Assembly: GCA_001798855.1 (NCBI GenBank)
Contig: MGQQ01000068.1
Location: 1 to 37,485, forward strand
DNA from: Deltaproteobacteria bacterium RBG_16_49_23
Lineage (GTDB): Bacteria > Desulfobacterota > BSN033 > UBA1163
Reading direction: 5' to 3'
DNA length: 37,485 nucleotides
The notes beneath the pieces were generated by a model that was not told the DNA's origin, searched no databases, and saw nothing but the letters and a program-made list of their open reading frames with translations. Positions 17,118 through 24,952 of the stretch are shown in pieces. Both the position numbers and the translations under genes were made by a program. Numbering within the stretch: the stretch's first letter is position 1; each line of letters begins with the position of its first letter.

Positions 17118-18592
17118 TTCTTATTGCTTTCAAGAAACTGCTTTGCTGACCGGATCAATCTTTCCGCTCTTTTCACACCGATCCCCTGGAGGTCTGAAAG
17201 CTTTTCCACGTCTGACTTCACAATATCCCGGAGGGTATGAAATCCATGGCCTTTCAGGATTTCCGCAAGTTTCTCTCCAACTCCTTCTAATTTTTCGACA
17301 GGATCGAGGCCGGGTTCTTCAACGGCCGGCGGAGTTCCCGGGCTACCCTCTTCGACGCTTTTCGTCTGAATCATTCGCAATGCGTTTTGAATAATTTCAG
17401 CAGCCTTTTCCTTCCCGGTCTCCAACACCTTGGCCAATTCCTCGGGGTCTGCCTCAGCCAGCTCCTGGATCGATCGAAATCCTTCATTATAAAGGATACG
17501 ACTTCCCACATCCCCGATATGCGGGAGACCTTTAAAACTCTCCAGAATTTCACCGGAGATCTTCTCCATCTTTGATTCGCTTTTGATGTCGATCTTCCAC
17601 CCCGTCAATTTGGAGGTCAAACGGACATTCTGCCCTTTCTTTCCGATAGAGAGAGAGAGCTGATCATCCGCCACCACCACTTCCATATGCCGGTTTTCCT
17701 CGTCGATATAAACTCTTGAGACTTTGGCAGGAGCGAGTGCATTGCACACATATTTCGCCTGATCCTGAGACCACGGAATAATATCGATCCGTTCCCCTCG
17801 GAGTTCCTGAACCACATTCTGAACCCTGGAACCTTTCATGCCCACGCATGCTCCGACAGGGTCGACATCACGGCTCGAACTGTAAACGGATATCTTTGCC
17901 CTCTCTCCAGGCTCCCGGGCCGCACTGATAATCTTGATGATCCCTTCTGAGATTTCAGGCACCTCCATTTCAAAAAGCTTGATGAGCAATCCCGGATGGG
18001 TTCTGGAAAGGAAGACCTGGGGGCCTTTGGCATTCTTCTGTACGTCAAGCACATAGGCCTTGATCCGCTCCCCCTGACGATAGACCTCTCCGGGAATCTG
18101 CTCTTTGGATAAAAGGACGGCTTCCGCCCTCCCGATATTGACGTAGAGATTTCCTTTCTCCATCCTCTGGACCGTGCCGCTTACCAGATTTGCCTTCCGG
18201 TCCTTAAACTCATTATAGACATTATCCCTTTCAGCATCTCTAACTCTCTGGATGATCACCTGTTTTGCCGTTTGGGCACCGATGCGACCGAAATCGGTCG
18301 TGAGCTTCACACCCAGGCTGTCCCCGATCTGCACTTCGCCGTCCAGTTCTTTTGCCTCTTCGATGGAGATTTCCGTCGATGGGTCCGTCACCTCTTCGAC
18401 GACCTGTTTAAATTGAAATAACTCCACCTCGCCGATTTCTTCGTTATAGTGGACTTCGATCTCTCCTTGATGTCCATATTTTTTTCTGGAGGCGGTCAAA
18501 ACGGCTTGTTCCAGGGCCTCAATGATCACCTTCCGGTCGATCCCTTTGTCCTTCCCCACCTGGTCAATCACATAATTGAGGTTGGTTGGCAT
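17114..18592 (-). CDS. nusA: Transcription elongation/termination factor NusA
   Basis: 492 residues. Binds RNA polymerase, promotes pausing and hairpin-dependent termination, and joins antitermination complexes. N-terminal domain (1-130), S1 (about 135-200), KH1 with GMKGSR (251-256), KH2 with GKKGQN (317-322), then two helix-hairpin-helix repeats (about 352-410 and 435-490), like the acidic-repeat region of proteobacterial NusA. AAGGAGA lies 8 bases before ATG. The leader of its operon has an intrinsic terminator, a plausible point of NusA feedback. Confidence 0.97.
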   Translation of the reverse strand: MPTNLNYVIDQVGKDKGIDRKVIIEALEQAVLTASRKKYGHQGEIEVHYNEEIGEVELFQFKQVVEEVTDPSTEISIEEAKELDGEVQIGDSLGVKLTTDFGRIGAQTAKQVIIQRVRDAERDNVYNEFKDRKANLVSGTVQRMEKGNLYVNIGRAEAVLLSKEQIPGEVYRQGERIKAYVLDVQKNAKGPQVFLSRTHPGLLIKLFEMEVPEISEGIIKIISAAREPGERAKISVYSSSRDVDPVGACVGMKGSRVQNVVQELRGERIDIIPWSQDQAKYVCNALAPAKVSRVYIDEENRHMEVVVADDQLSLSIGKKGQNVRLTSKLTGWKIDIKSESKMEKISGEILESFKGLPHIGDVGSRILYNEGFRSIQELAEADPEELAKVLETGKEKAAEIIQNALRMIQTKSVEEGSPGTPPAVEEPGLDPVEKLEGVGEKLAEILKGHGFHTLRDIVKSDVEKLSDLQGIGVKRAERLIRSAKQFLESNKK

Positions 18593-18608
18593 GGCTGACT
18601 TCTCCTTC

Positions 18609-19067
18609 TTAAAACTCCAAAACTAAATTAGCTTTTGCAATATTCTGAAAAGGGATGTGAACGACTTTTCCATCCGCATCGATCTCAATCCCCTCATGGA
18701 TCACCTTTAGCAATCTTCCCTTAAACTGCCGTTGATTTCCGACGGGCTCAACGGTCTTCACCTTGATCAGGCGATTCTGATATTTCAAAAAATCTCTTTC
18801 GCTCTTTAGGGGCCGGGTCAACCCGGGAGAAGAGACCTCTAAGGTATAAGGGGTGTCGATAGAATTCTCCACATCTAACATCCTTCCCACTTCCCGGTTG
18901 ATCCGGGCGCAATCGTCGAGCGTGATCCCGCCCTCTTTATCGATATAAAGGCGCAGGATCCATCCTCTTGCCTCTCTGCGGTATTCGAGATCCACATATT
19001 CCAACCCCTCGCTGGAAAGGATGGGGTGAATGATTTTTCTCGACCGCTCAATGATCTCCTCTGACAT
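18609..19067 (-). CDS. rimP: Ribosome maturation factor RimP
   Basis: 152 residues from ATG 19067. Needed for early 30S assembly at low S12. Visible features: SSEGLEYVDLEYRREARGWILRL split across residues 18-40, IDKEGGITLDDC (42-53) and SSPGLTRPL (79-87). The ORF extends upstream to 19112, but AAGGAAGG lies 4 bases before ATG 19067 and the extra residues run toward the terminator hairpin. First gene of the rimP-nusA-infB operon. Confidence 0.95.
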   Translation of the reverse strand: MSEEIIERSRKIIHPILSSEGLEYVDLEYRREARGWILRLYIDKEGGITLDDCARINREVGRMLDVENSIDTPYTLEVSSPGLTRPLKSERDFLKYQNRLIKVKTVEPVGNQRQFKGRLLKVIHEGIEIDADGKVVHIPFQNIAKANLVLEF

Positions 19068-19094
19068 CCTGCCTTCCTTTAAGAGAAGCGGTCT

Positions 19095-19125
19095 AAAAAA
19101 AAAGCGGGCCAATAGCCCGCTTTTT
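19095..19125 (-). terminator. Intrinsic terminator/attenuator in the rimP leader
   Basis: On the minus strand: an 11-bp stem (A5-GCGGGC with its complement; arms 19115-19125 and 19099-19109), 5-base loop, then nine consecutive U's to 19095. It ends only 28 bases before the rimP ATG, and a promoter fits upstream of it, so it sits inside the operon leader rather than between independent units. The mostly symmetric A/T flanks allow weaker function on the plus strand. Confidence 0.85.
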
Positions 19126-19149
19126 CAGCAGACCCGAATCTCTAAGAAA

Positions 19150-19178
19150 TGTATACTACAATTTTACCATAAATGCAA
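19150..19178 (-). promoter_or_regulatory. Candidate promoter of the rimP-nusA operon
   Basis: Minus strand: -35 TTGCAT (19173-19178), exactly 17 bp, -10 TATACA (19150-19155). Predicted start near 19143 gives a leader of about 75 bases containing the terminator hairpin. The -35 is weak (TTG only). Confidence 0.45.
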
Positions 19179-19226
19179 GAGAATATTTTTAACGGAGGTC
19201 CCCGTTCTGAGGTCCTTCAGTGAGGG

Positions 19227-19559
19227 TCAACCCTCTCTTTTAAGAAATGAGGGTTGCTCCATCCCTGAGCTACGAAGGGTTTCCACCTCTCTGCTCAATT
19301 TTTCAATCATCTTCTCATTTTGGCGAAGGGCCTTTTTGAGTTGAAAGCGCTGGTAAAGGTCGCCGATTCCCCCGATCAACACCCCCAAGAAAACCGAACA
19401 GAGGATGATTAAAAAAAGAGGTAGTTTAGGAACCTCCCAGATACGGTCTTGGATCGGATAAAGTCCAAAACGGAGGACGACCTCTTCCCTATTCTGAAGA
19501 GAGAAGAGAATGACAAGGATGAAGATGATCATGATCAGAAGCGTTTTTACCCATTTCAC
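19227..19559 (-). CDS. LapA-domain (DUF1049) small membrane protein
   Basis: 110 residues with two transmembrane helices (about 4-20 and 46-66) joined by SLQNREEVVLRFGLYP-like sequence (20-35), the hallmark of the LapA/YciS family, then a cytoplasmic coiled coil (about 68-100). In E. coli the relative LapA works with LapB in lipopolysaccharide assembly control. Starts at GTG 19559, overlapping the HIT gene stop (GTGA), with a G-rich ribosome binding site inside the HIT C-terminus. lapB is not adjacent. Confidence 0.85.
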   Translation of the reverse strand: MKWVKTLLIMIIFILVILFSLQNREEVVLRFGLYPIQDRIWEVPKLPLFLIILCSVFLGVLIGGIGDLYQRFQLKKALRQNEKMIEKLSREVETLRSSGMEQPSFLKREG

Positions 19560-20074
19560 TTTTTCCCCCCCCCTTTCCGCCTCGTTCTTTTCTTCAGATG
19601 ATCGATAAAGGCAGAACGAAGTCTCTGGTAAGTATTGACAAGATGCTCCGGAACGATTTTCGTCTCCCCCAGGACCGGCATGAAGTTGGTATCTCCTGCC
19701 CAGCGGGGAACAATATGAAAATGGAGATGGTCCTCGCCGGCTCCCCCGACCTTTCCGATATTGACGCCGATATTGAACCCGTGAGGAGAGAGGGAACTCT
19801 TTAATAACCGGATGGACACCTTTAAGAGGTCAAAGAGCTCTTTCGATTCGAGAGGATTTAAGTCCTCCAGGTCGGTGCAGTGCCGGTGGGGGACAACCAT
19901 CAGATGGCCGTTGTTGTAAGGATATCTGTTCATCATGACAAAGGCATGCTTTCCCCGGCACAGGATGAGATTCTCCCTGTCCTTTCCTTGCTTCGGTTTC
20001 ATGCAGAAGAGACACCCCATTCCTTTATCCTTCAAAATGTAATCCATTCTCCAAGGAGCCCAAAGATATCTCAT
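19556..20074 (-). CDS. HIT family nucleotide hydrolase/phosphorylase (Ap4A-type)
   Basis: 172 residues from ATG 20074, chosen for AAGGAGA 4 bases upstream; the frame runs on to 20248 but that part overlaps HNH gene sequence and looks non-coding. The histidine triad HLHFH (116-120) with catalytic H118, the zinc pair CLFC (21-24) and the APWR start are typical of the Ap4A phosphorylase-like HIT group. Acts on nucleoside phosphates such as Ap4A in the cytoplasm. Ends in a basic RRKGGGKK tail that doubles as the LapA ribosome binding site. Confidence 0.93.
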   Translation of the reverse strand: MRYLWAPWRMDYILKDKGMGCLFCMKPKQGKDRENLILCRGKHAFVMMNRYPYNNGHLMVVPHRHCTDLEDLNPLESKELFDLLKVSIRLLKSSLSPHGFNIGVNIGKVGGAGEDHLHFHIVPRWAGDTNFMPVLGETKIVPEHLVNTYQRLRSAFIDHLKKRTRRKGGGKK

Positions 20075-20180
20075 GGTTTCTCCTTCTTCAATGTTGTCAA
20101 ATCCTTTTATCCCGTTTTTTTCCGAAAAACCGGAGGTGGAGATAGACGGATTGGTCGCAAGGAAATGTATCCATGAAATT

Positions 20181-20705
20181 TTATGATGAAAATTCCTGAT
20201 TGAGGTAGAGATAATCCTTCCATGAAGTGGGAGTTTCATCGATCCCAAGACTCTTGGTCAATAGAGGGATCCAGATCGGGGCCTTCGGTTTTCTGATCAA
20301 GGGCATCCCCGCCTCCTCAGGCGTTCTCCCTCCCTTCCTCAGGTTACACGGAGTGCAACAGGTCACTACATTGGTCCATTCAGTCTGTCCCCCTTTGGAG
20401 CGGGGGACCACATGATCATAGGTCAACTCTTTATGCTCGAAGGGGGTCCCGCAATATTGACAGACCCCTCTATCCCGAACATATAGATTCTGTCTGGAAA
20501 ATTTGACAATGGGTGTTTTCCTCCCAATAAACCGGTTTAAACGGAGGACAGCCGGGAGGGGGATGGAAACACAGATTCCTCTGATCGCTCGTTCATATTC
20601 TTCGATCACTTCCACCTTGCCGAGCATGACCATGATGATTGCTTTTTTCCAGGTCACCACTCTCAAAGGCTCAAAAGTTGAGTTGAGTAGTAATGTCCAT
20701 TCCAT
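20181..20705 (-). CDS. HNH endonuclease (McrA-like zinc type)
   Basis: 174 residues from ATG 20705. N-terminal LLLNSTFEPLRVV (5-17) and the HNH core are typical of the widespread HNH family in deltaproteobacteria and cyanobacteria. Core: CxxC at C82/C85, the catalytic D97-H98 in TYDHVVPRSKGG, N112 in WTNVV, and CTPCN (C117, C120). The start is uncertain: no clear Shine-Dalgarno sequence precedes it and the frame continues to 20795. Role unknown; not linked here to a restriction or intron context. Possibly transcribed with the HIT gene 106 bp downstream. Confidence 0.85.
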   Translation of the reverse strand: MEWTLLLNSTFEPLRVVTWKKAIIMVMLGKVEVIEEYERAIRGICVSIPLPAVLRLNRFIGRKTPIVKFSRQNLYVRDRGVCQYCGTPFEHKELTYDHVVPRSKGGQTEWTNVVTCCTPCNLRKGGRTPEEAGMPLIRKPKAPIWIPLLTKSLGIDETPTSWKDYLYLNQEFSS

Positions 20706-20812
20706 CGATGATGCGGATAGCCTATCCTTCCTGTTGAATTTTAAGGTTAAATAACGACTTTCGAGCTGGTTGTCAAGCATTTTTTCAAACTTCAAATTCC
20801 GATTCAGAAACC

Positions 20813-20925
20813 GTCATTGCGAGGTATCCGAGGCAATCTTGTTTTTTTCAATGAGATTGCCTCGCCTGCGTGCTATAACGCCGCTTCGGCGTGCAGGCAC
20901 GCACCCTGGAGGCGCTCGCAATAAC
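20813..20925. repeat. Palindromic intergenic repeat (ATTGCGAG family)
   Basis: About 113 bp with terminal inverted repeats GTCATTGCGAG and CTCGCAATAAC (10 of 11 pairing), an inner perfect 10-bp inverted repeat (20830-20839 with 20854-20863), and a nested 6-bp stem near 20880-20894. This terminal motif is common in intergenic elements of deltaproteobacteria and Nitrospirae-like genomes (recollection). The rest of the gap 20926-21300 is AT-rich with no convincing gene except a weak 40-residue ORF. Confidence 0.75.
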
Positions 20926-21139
20926 TGGATAGGAAATAGGAAGCATCTGAAGTGACTCTTTTTCAAAAAATGAACAATCCGTGTCACTCTTGGAAGGAGA
21001 ATCCAAAATATTTTATTTTGAATTATTGATATTGTTATATTATTTCAATGGATTACTTTATTATTTAAATTTGGCAATAATTTTGCAGTAATTTTATGAT
21101 TATCCATTCAATAGCTTCTGTTTGAAGAGGTCCGGGTAG

Positions 21140-21262
21140 ATGCTGAGAATAGTCATGGAAGCAACGCTGGCCAAGCTTTATTTGTTAAGAATCCACCTTG
21201 TGATGAGCAAGTTATTCATGGCCAAAATCATTTCAGTCTGGATGATGAAGACTCTCCGCTAG
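21140..21262 (+). CDS. Possible 40-residue cationic peptide ORF
   Basis: ATG at 21140 with GAAGAGG 9 bases upstream, stop at 21260-21262. The predicted peptide is rich in Leu, Met, Ile, Lys and Arg and could form an amphipathic helix. Nothing else supports it; it may be chance in a gene-free stretch or a remnant. Confidence 0.15.
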   Translation: MLRIVMEATLAKLYLLRIHLVMSKLFMAKIISVWMMKTLR

Positions 21263-21308
21263 TCTTTACCCTTCCATCATGGGATTGCTGTCCGGTATCT
21301 TGGAGTGA

Positions 21309-21337
21309 TTGACAAAGGTATTCACTTTTGATACGAT
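21309..21337 (+). promoter_or_regulatory. Strong sigma70 promoter
   Basis: Consensus -35 TTGACA (21309-21314), exactly 17 bp, -10 TACGAT (21332-21337), 5 of 6. Expected start near 21344, so the mRNA leader is only about 14 bases and starts almost at the AGGAGG at 21347-21352. Confidence 0.75.
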
Positions 21338-21357
21338 TTTTAAAAAAGGAGGAACCT

Positions 21358-21666
21358 ATGAAAAAATATAATAAGGCGTTTTTAATCTTTCTGGTTTCCG
21401 TAATGATGGCAGGGGGTATTCATGCGAACGCATTTGCCTGGGATAATTGGAACTCGAACGATCCCATCACGGATGAATGGAAGATGTTCGATATCATCAT
21501 TGCAAGGCCAATGGGAATTGTTGCCGGTATTCTCGGGACCGGCATTTTCATTCTCGCCCTCCCTTATACCATCCCAACAGGAGGGGTAGACGAAGCGGCT
21601 GATACTTTTATTAAGAGACCGTTTAAATTTACCTTTACTCGTAAGTGCCCCGATGAAGATATGTAG
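21358..21666 (+). CDS. Small exported protein with one membrane segment
   Basis: 102 residues from ATG 21358, with a perfect AGGAGG 5 bases upstream. Signal peptide 1-27 with cleavage expected after AFA. The mature part has a W-rich start (WDNW), a hydrophobic helix about 51-72 containing GIVAGILGTGIFILALPY, then GGVDEAADTFIKRPFKFTFTR. The pattern 'RP-G-hydrophobic helix-P-GG-D-AA-F-FTFTR' recalls a family of short proteobacterial envelope proteins often misnamed 'multidrug transporter' (recollection). Function unknown. It is a monocistronic unit with strong promoter, strong ribosome binding site and strong terminator, suggesting high expression. Confidence 0.85.
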   Translation: MKKYNKAFLIFLVSVMMAGGIHANAFAWDNWNSNDPITDEWKMFDIIIARPMGIVAGILGTGIFILALPYTIPTGGVDEAADTFIKRPFKFTFTRKCPDEDM

Positions 21667-21680
21667 GGTTAAATCGTTTA

Positions 21681-21723
21681 CCCCGTTAGAAATAATGCCC
21701 CGCTGGGATTTCTAACGGGGTTT
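21681..21723 (+). terminator. Terminator hairpin after the small exported protein
   Basis: A 13-bp perfect stem (21681-21693 with 21708-21720), 14-base loop, followed by only three T's (TTTACC). It lies between the convergent genes and probably serves both; its weak T-run makes it a moderate intrinsic terminator. Confidence 0.6.
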
Positions 21724-21910
21724 ACCAGATCTCTCTAGCTTTTATCTCATCTTTTAATTTTCGATGGCAAAAAGGACAGGGTTTGCCTTCCTTGATGAGC
21801 ATCTCCTTCATCATCTCGACCAGTTCTTCATCTTCGAGGATCTGTTTGACGATATGGGGGTGGGGTTTCCTGTCAAATTGTCGGTATGGAAAGCTACTTC
21901 TGCCACTCAT
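21722..21910 (-). CDS. 62-residue protein with CPFC motif
   Basis: Start ATG 21910 has AAAGGAG 7 bases upstream, which supports a real gene. Helical acidic middle (about 20-40), then KPCPFCHRKLKDE with a single CxxC (C45, C48). One CxxC could bind metal in a dimer or be redox active. Not recognised as a named family. Convergent with the small exported protein and upstream of the PilZ cluster's 3' end on the same strand. Confidence 0.6.
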   Translation of the reverse strand: MSGRSSFPYRQFDRKPHPHIVKQILEDEELVEMMKEMLIKEGKPCPFCHRKLKDEIKAREIW

Positions 21911-21991
21911 CGTTCTGCTCCTTTAATGCCAATTATAATCCCTCTTTCTTTTTTTGACAAGGAGATTCAGAAAAGTAAGAAATAACGAGAT

Positions 21992-22378
21992 TCAGTTTGT
22001 AAGGGATAACAGGAAATCCTTCAGGCGCTCTAGATCTTCAGGAGAAATATCAATCAGCTTCAAACCCGTCCGATAATCTCCCCAATTCATATCCAGGTGG
22101 ATGTCAATCCACATGACCTCTCCTGTCATCTCGATGGTATTCATACTAGAACCGGAGTGGAAGAAGAGTCTCAGGCTGAGCTGCTGGCCCATCTCCATCT
22201 TTTCCGGAAGGTAAATCAATAATCCCCCTTCGCTCGCATTGAGTGCCCGGCCGGTATGAATAACGGTTGATTGGACCCGGTGATACTCGATGGGCAGGTC
22301 GATCGAAAAACGTGGATACTTCCTTCTTTCGATGTTAACAATCCCAATGCGAGGCTTCCCTTCCTTTGGCGATGTCAT
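21992..22378 (-). CDS. PilZ domain protein 1
   Basis: 128 residues from ATG 22378 (the frame opens earlier, inside the neighbouring PilZ gene; a G-rich ribosome binding site precedes 22378). PilZ binds cyclic di-GMP through RxxxR and (D/N)xSxxG: here R19-R23 in RRKYPR and N47-A-S49-E-G-G52. A Trp/Tyr-Gly-Leu segment near the C-terminus (WGDYRTGLKL) is shared by all three PilZ proteins here. Stand-alone PilZ, no output domain. Overlaps the stop region of nothing; 17 bp after PilZ 2. Confidence 0.9.
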   Translation of the reverse strand: MTSPKEGKPRIGIVNIERRKYPRFSIDLPIEYHRVQSTVIHTGRALNASEGGLLIYLPEKMEMGQQLSLRLFFHSGSSMNTIEMTGEVMWIDIHLDMNWGDYRTGLKLIDISPEDLERLKDFLLSLTN

Positions 22379-22395
22379 CCGCTCCCCCCCTCCCC

Positions 22396-22785
22396 TTAAC
22401 GGTAATTTCGTTGGGTCTCCTCCGGATGGAATTGACCATTCAAGACCTGTTTCAATTTCCAATACTCATGATTCAGAACCTGAATGAATCTCAAGCCATA
22501 CTGGTACCCCTCCCAATCCTCTTCCCAATGGAGGTCTTTCCAGATGATTTCGGCCAGAACCTCGAAATGGGTCAATTCGAAGCCCTTCGGGAATAAGACG
22601 GCGATATTTAATTTTGCCCCAATGGGGATACTTTTCACGGATTGGACAAGGAGGCCGGATTCGCTCGCATTGACCACTAATCCTCCGTGAGCATAAGACG
22701 CATCCATGACACGGTATTCAATGGGTAAGTCCAGCATCTTTCTCTGGGACCTTCTCCTATCTTCCATGGAATTCGACTTCTCCAT
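22396..22785 (-). CDS. PilZ domain protein 2
   Basis: 129 residues. Motif RRRSQR gives R11xxxR15, and N39-A-S41-E-S-G44 gives the second c-di-GMP signature, so binding is likely. The C-terminus again has WEGYQYGLRF. GGAGG lies about 7 bases before ATG. Encoded 21 bp downstream of the large bL12-FxLYD-EndoIII-like gene, so probably in the same transcript. Confidence 0.9.
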   Translation of the reverse strand: MEKSNSMEDRRRSQRKMLDLPIEYRVMDASYAHGGLVVNASESGLLVQSVKSIPIGAKLNIAVLFPKGFELTHFEVLAEIIWKDLHWEEDWEGYQYGLRFIQVLNHEYWKLKQVLNGQFHPEETQRNYR

Positions 22786-22806
22786 TTAACGCCTCCGGCT
22801 TGACTG

Positions 22807-24735
22807 TCATGATTGAATAATCATTCCTTTTTCTGCAGGATTAAGGCCGGGCAAGAGTTTTGGGCAGAAGCCCTCAAAAGGGCAATGACGACATTGGGGT
22901 CCGGTCGGAAAACAATGCCCTCCTTCCTCCTCCTTTCCCCCTAATCGGCTCATCGGCTCCTCGATCTTTCCCGGATCATCAGGGAAAGCAGTTTTTGCAA
23001 AGGATTGAAGCTTCAGGTCACCCATCGAATTTTTCCCCTGATAATAATCGAATAGCGGATTGACAATTCCTAAACGGGAGGCCACCCGGTAAAGACCTTC
23101 ACTGATATCAATGTCCATATTTAAAAATTTGACGTTGATCCCTGGAATCCTTTCACGGATGGAACGGATGGCACGACGGCTGTTCCTATCGGTCATGTGA
23201 GGGATGATACGAATCAACCGATCCAATTCGGATGGGTCCCATTCATTTTTCTCAAGAATTCGATGTGACACTTCTCGAAGTTTGGGAATGGCCCTGAAGT
23301 ATAAGTCTCTCCAGGCTTCTCCCGAAAAGAAAAGCGTCCCTTCCATGGGAGGGACCTCCTCAAGGAGCAGATCGGCTCGGAGGGAGAGCTTGTATACTTT
23401 CCGGGTATTTTCCAATGGGGTCTCTGAGGGATGCGTTTGATTGAAACGGGCATAGATCAACAGGGTGAATAAAGAGTGGTAGGCTCCCTCAAAACCGACC
23501 TCTTTTTGGACATTTTCGAACCAAACCTCAAATGGATCCGGATTGATTTGCTCATAGGCAACAATGGCTTTCTTGAAGTCTTCCATCCAGGGGTAGAGGA
23601 TCGTTTCCTCTTTCCCTTCTTTTTCGATAGCCACAGGACGTTCTTCTATAACTTGATCTCCTTCTTCGGATAAGGAGAGGTCCGGTTCAGTCTGCAGGAT
23701 ATCTCCGATTCTGGTTTCCAAAAGGGCCTCCAGATGGAGTTCTTCCTCCCCGGGGCCTCCCTCCTCCCTTTCAATCAAAGCCCGTATGACGTCTGGAGCG
23801 GCCTTTTCCTCCGGCTCAATTTCGCCTCCCTCTTCTGTTGTCGCCGGCTCCTTCTCCTGTTGATTGACCTCTTCCAAGAGACTCAGGGTTAATGCTTCTC
23901 CACCGCTTCTTATTTCTTCCTCTTTTTTTAAGGCAAGCTCATGAGTCTCCGGCAGTGAGATTTCTTGTGAAGTCTTTCCTGCGCTCTCTTCCTCTGACTT
24001 CTCTTCTCCTATTTCGGAGACAAGAGAGATCTGAGGCTCAAGAGGGGGCAGGATCTCTCCGGATATTTCCGCCACACGAAAGGAAGCGTCTTTTTTCTCA
24101 ACCTCATATCTCTTGATCTCTACCCATTCCTTCTTATCCCTCCTATCCATCGTTTGGAAAAGGTTTCCTGAAGCGTTCTTAAAGGCAATGGTAATTTTAT
24201 GGATAGGAATATCCCCTTCGAAAATCACTTTAAAGGGAGAGGACTCATCCGGTCGAAGAGGATTGATAGGAAGAGGGATTTCTTCGAAGGTGATCAACTC
24301 CTCAAATTCATCAAAGAGCTGAACCAGCGACCAGATATTGTGAAGCTCTTCGTTGGATATGTTTTTAACCCTTCCGGACACCTGCCATGCTCCGCCAGGC
24401 GACTTCCTGAGGCTGGATGACTTCAATTCCAACCGGCAGGGTTCTTCCGTCATGAAGTCGAGAAAGATGGGAGAGAGATTCCTCTTCCTCTCCACTGAGA
24501 CAAAGGCCCCGGATGATTTAAAAGCAAGGGCCAACAGCTCTGCTTTTTTAGACGGGAGGTCTTTTTTAACGACAATGGGACAGCGGTCGGCAATCTTTTT
24601 CATCAGGCGCAGAGGGATCCCATAATTTTCTGAGACCTCCCTGCAGAAACGGGTTTTTTCCTCTTCAGTGTTTCCCCCGATGCTATGGAGGATGACCCGA
24701 TAACTTTCTTTTCTGGGATCAATGGTAGACATCAT
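22807..24735 (-). CDS. 642-residue fusion: bL12-CTD-like, FxLYD-like and EndoIII-like Fe-S domains
   Basis: Not recognised as a described protein. Residues 11-84 follow the ribosomal L7/L12 C-terminal pattern (VIL..G.N, helix, P-VVKK-L, AELL, SGA-V-V). Residues about 115-195 resemble an FxLYD/DUF3426-like beta domain (SGRVKNIS, PDESSPF). Residues about 225-378 are an acidic, Glu-rich linker. Residues about 380-630 look like a HhH-GPD/endonuclease III domain: LIYARFNQTHPSE (426-438), RVASRLG (550-556) and a C-terminal C608-x6-C615-x2-C618-x5-C624, exactly the EndoIII [4Fe-4S] loop spacing. The catalytic Asp position aligns with S545 (D541 and D543 are nearby) and the HhH glycines and lysine are missing, so glycosylase activity is doubtful. 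Alternative start M2. Lies among PilZ genes. Confidence 0.75.
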   Translation of the reverse strand: MMSTIDPRKESYRVILHSIGGNTEEEKTRFCREVSENYGIPLRLMKKIADRCPIVVKKDLPSKKAELLALAFKSSGAFVSVERKRNLSPIFLDFMTEEPCRLELKSSSLRKSPGGAWQVSGRVKNISNEELHNIWSLVQLFDEFEELITFEEIPLPINPLRPDESSPFKVIFEGDIPIHKITIAFKNASGNLFQTMDRRDKKEWVEIKRYEVEKKDASFRVAEISGEILPPLEPQISLVSEIGEEKSEEESAGKTSQEISLPETHELALKKEEEIRSGGEALTLSLLEEVNQQEKEPATTEEGGEIEPEEKAAPDVIRALIEREEGGPGEEELHLEALLETRIGDILQTEPDLSLSEEGDQVIEERPVAIEKEGKEETILYPWMEDFKKAIVAYEQINPDPFEVWFENVQKEVGFEGAYHSLFTLLIYARFNQTHPSETPLENTRKVYKLSLRADLLLEEVPPMEGTLFFSGEAWRDLYFRAIPKLREVSHRILEKNEWDPSELDRLIRIIPHMTDRNSRRAIRSIRERIPGINVKFLNMDIDISEGLYRVASRLGIVNPLFDYYQGKNSMGDLKLQSFAKTAFPDDPGKIEEPMSRLGGKEEEGGHCFPTGPQCRHCPFEGFCPKLLPGLNPAEKGMIIQS

Positions 24736-24952
24736 GCCTTTTCAGTGAATATAAATTAAAGAGCGGTCTCGGATTTTTTTAAAACGAAAATGAGACATCC
24801 TCGCCTTCAGGGATATCTAAAACATCTCTATTCTTAATAATTTTTTTAAAAAGTTCAAGAGATTTTTCTTTTTTTAAAAAGAAGGGGGGAGAAGGAAGAT
24901 GGGATAGTGAGGAGGATGGGTGGAAAGAGTTGATGATCCGGGGGGTCTATCT

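Noticed and set aside
19126-19226. Initiator tRNA gene (metY) upstream of rimP as in E. coli
   Set aside because: No cloverleaf, T-loop or CCA-like sequence in this stretch.
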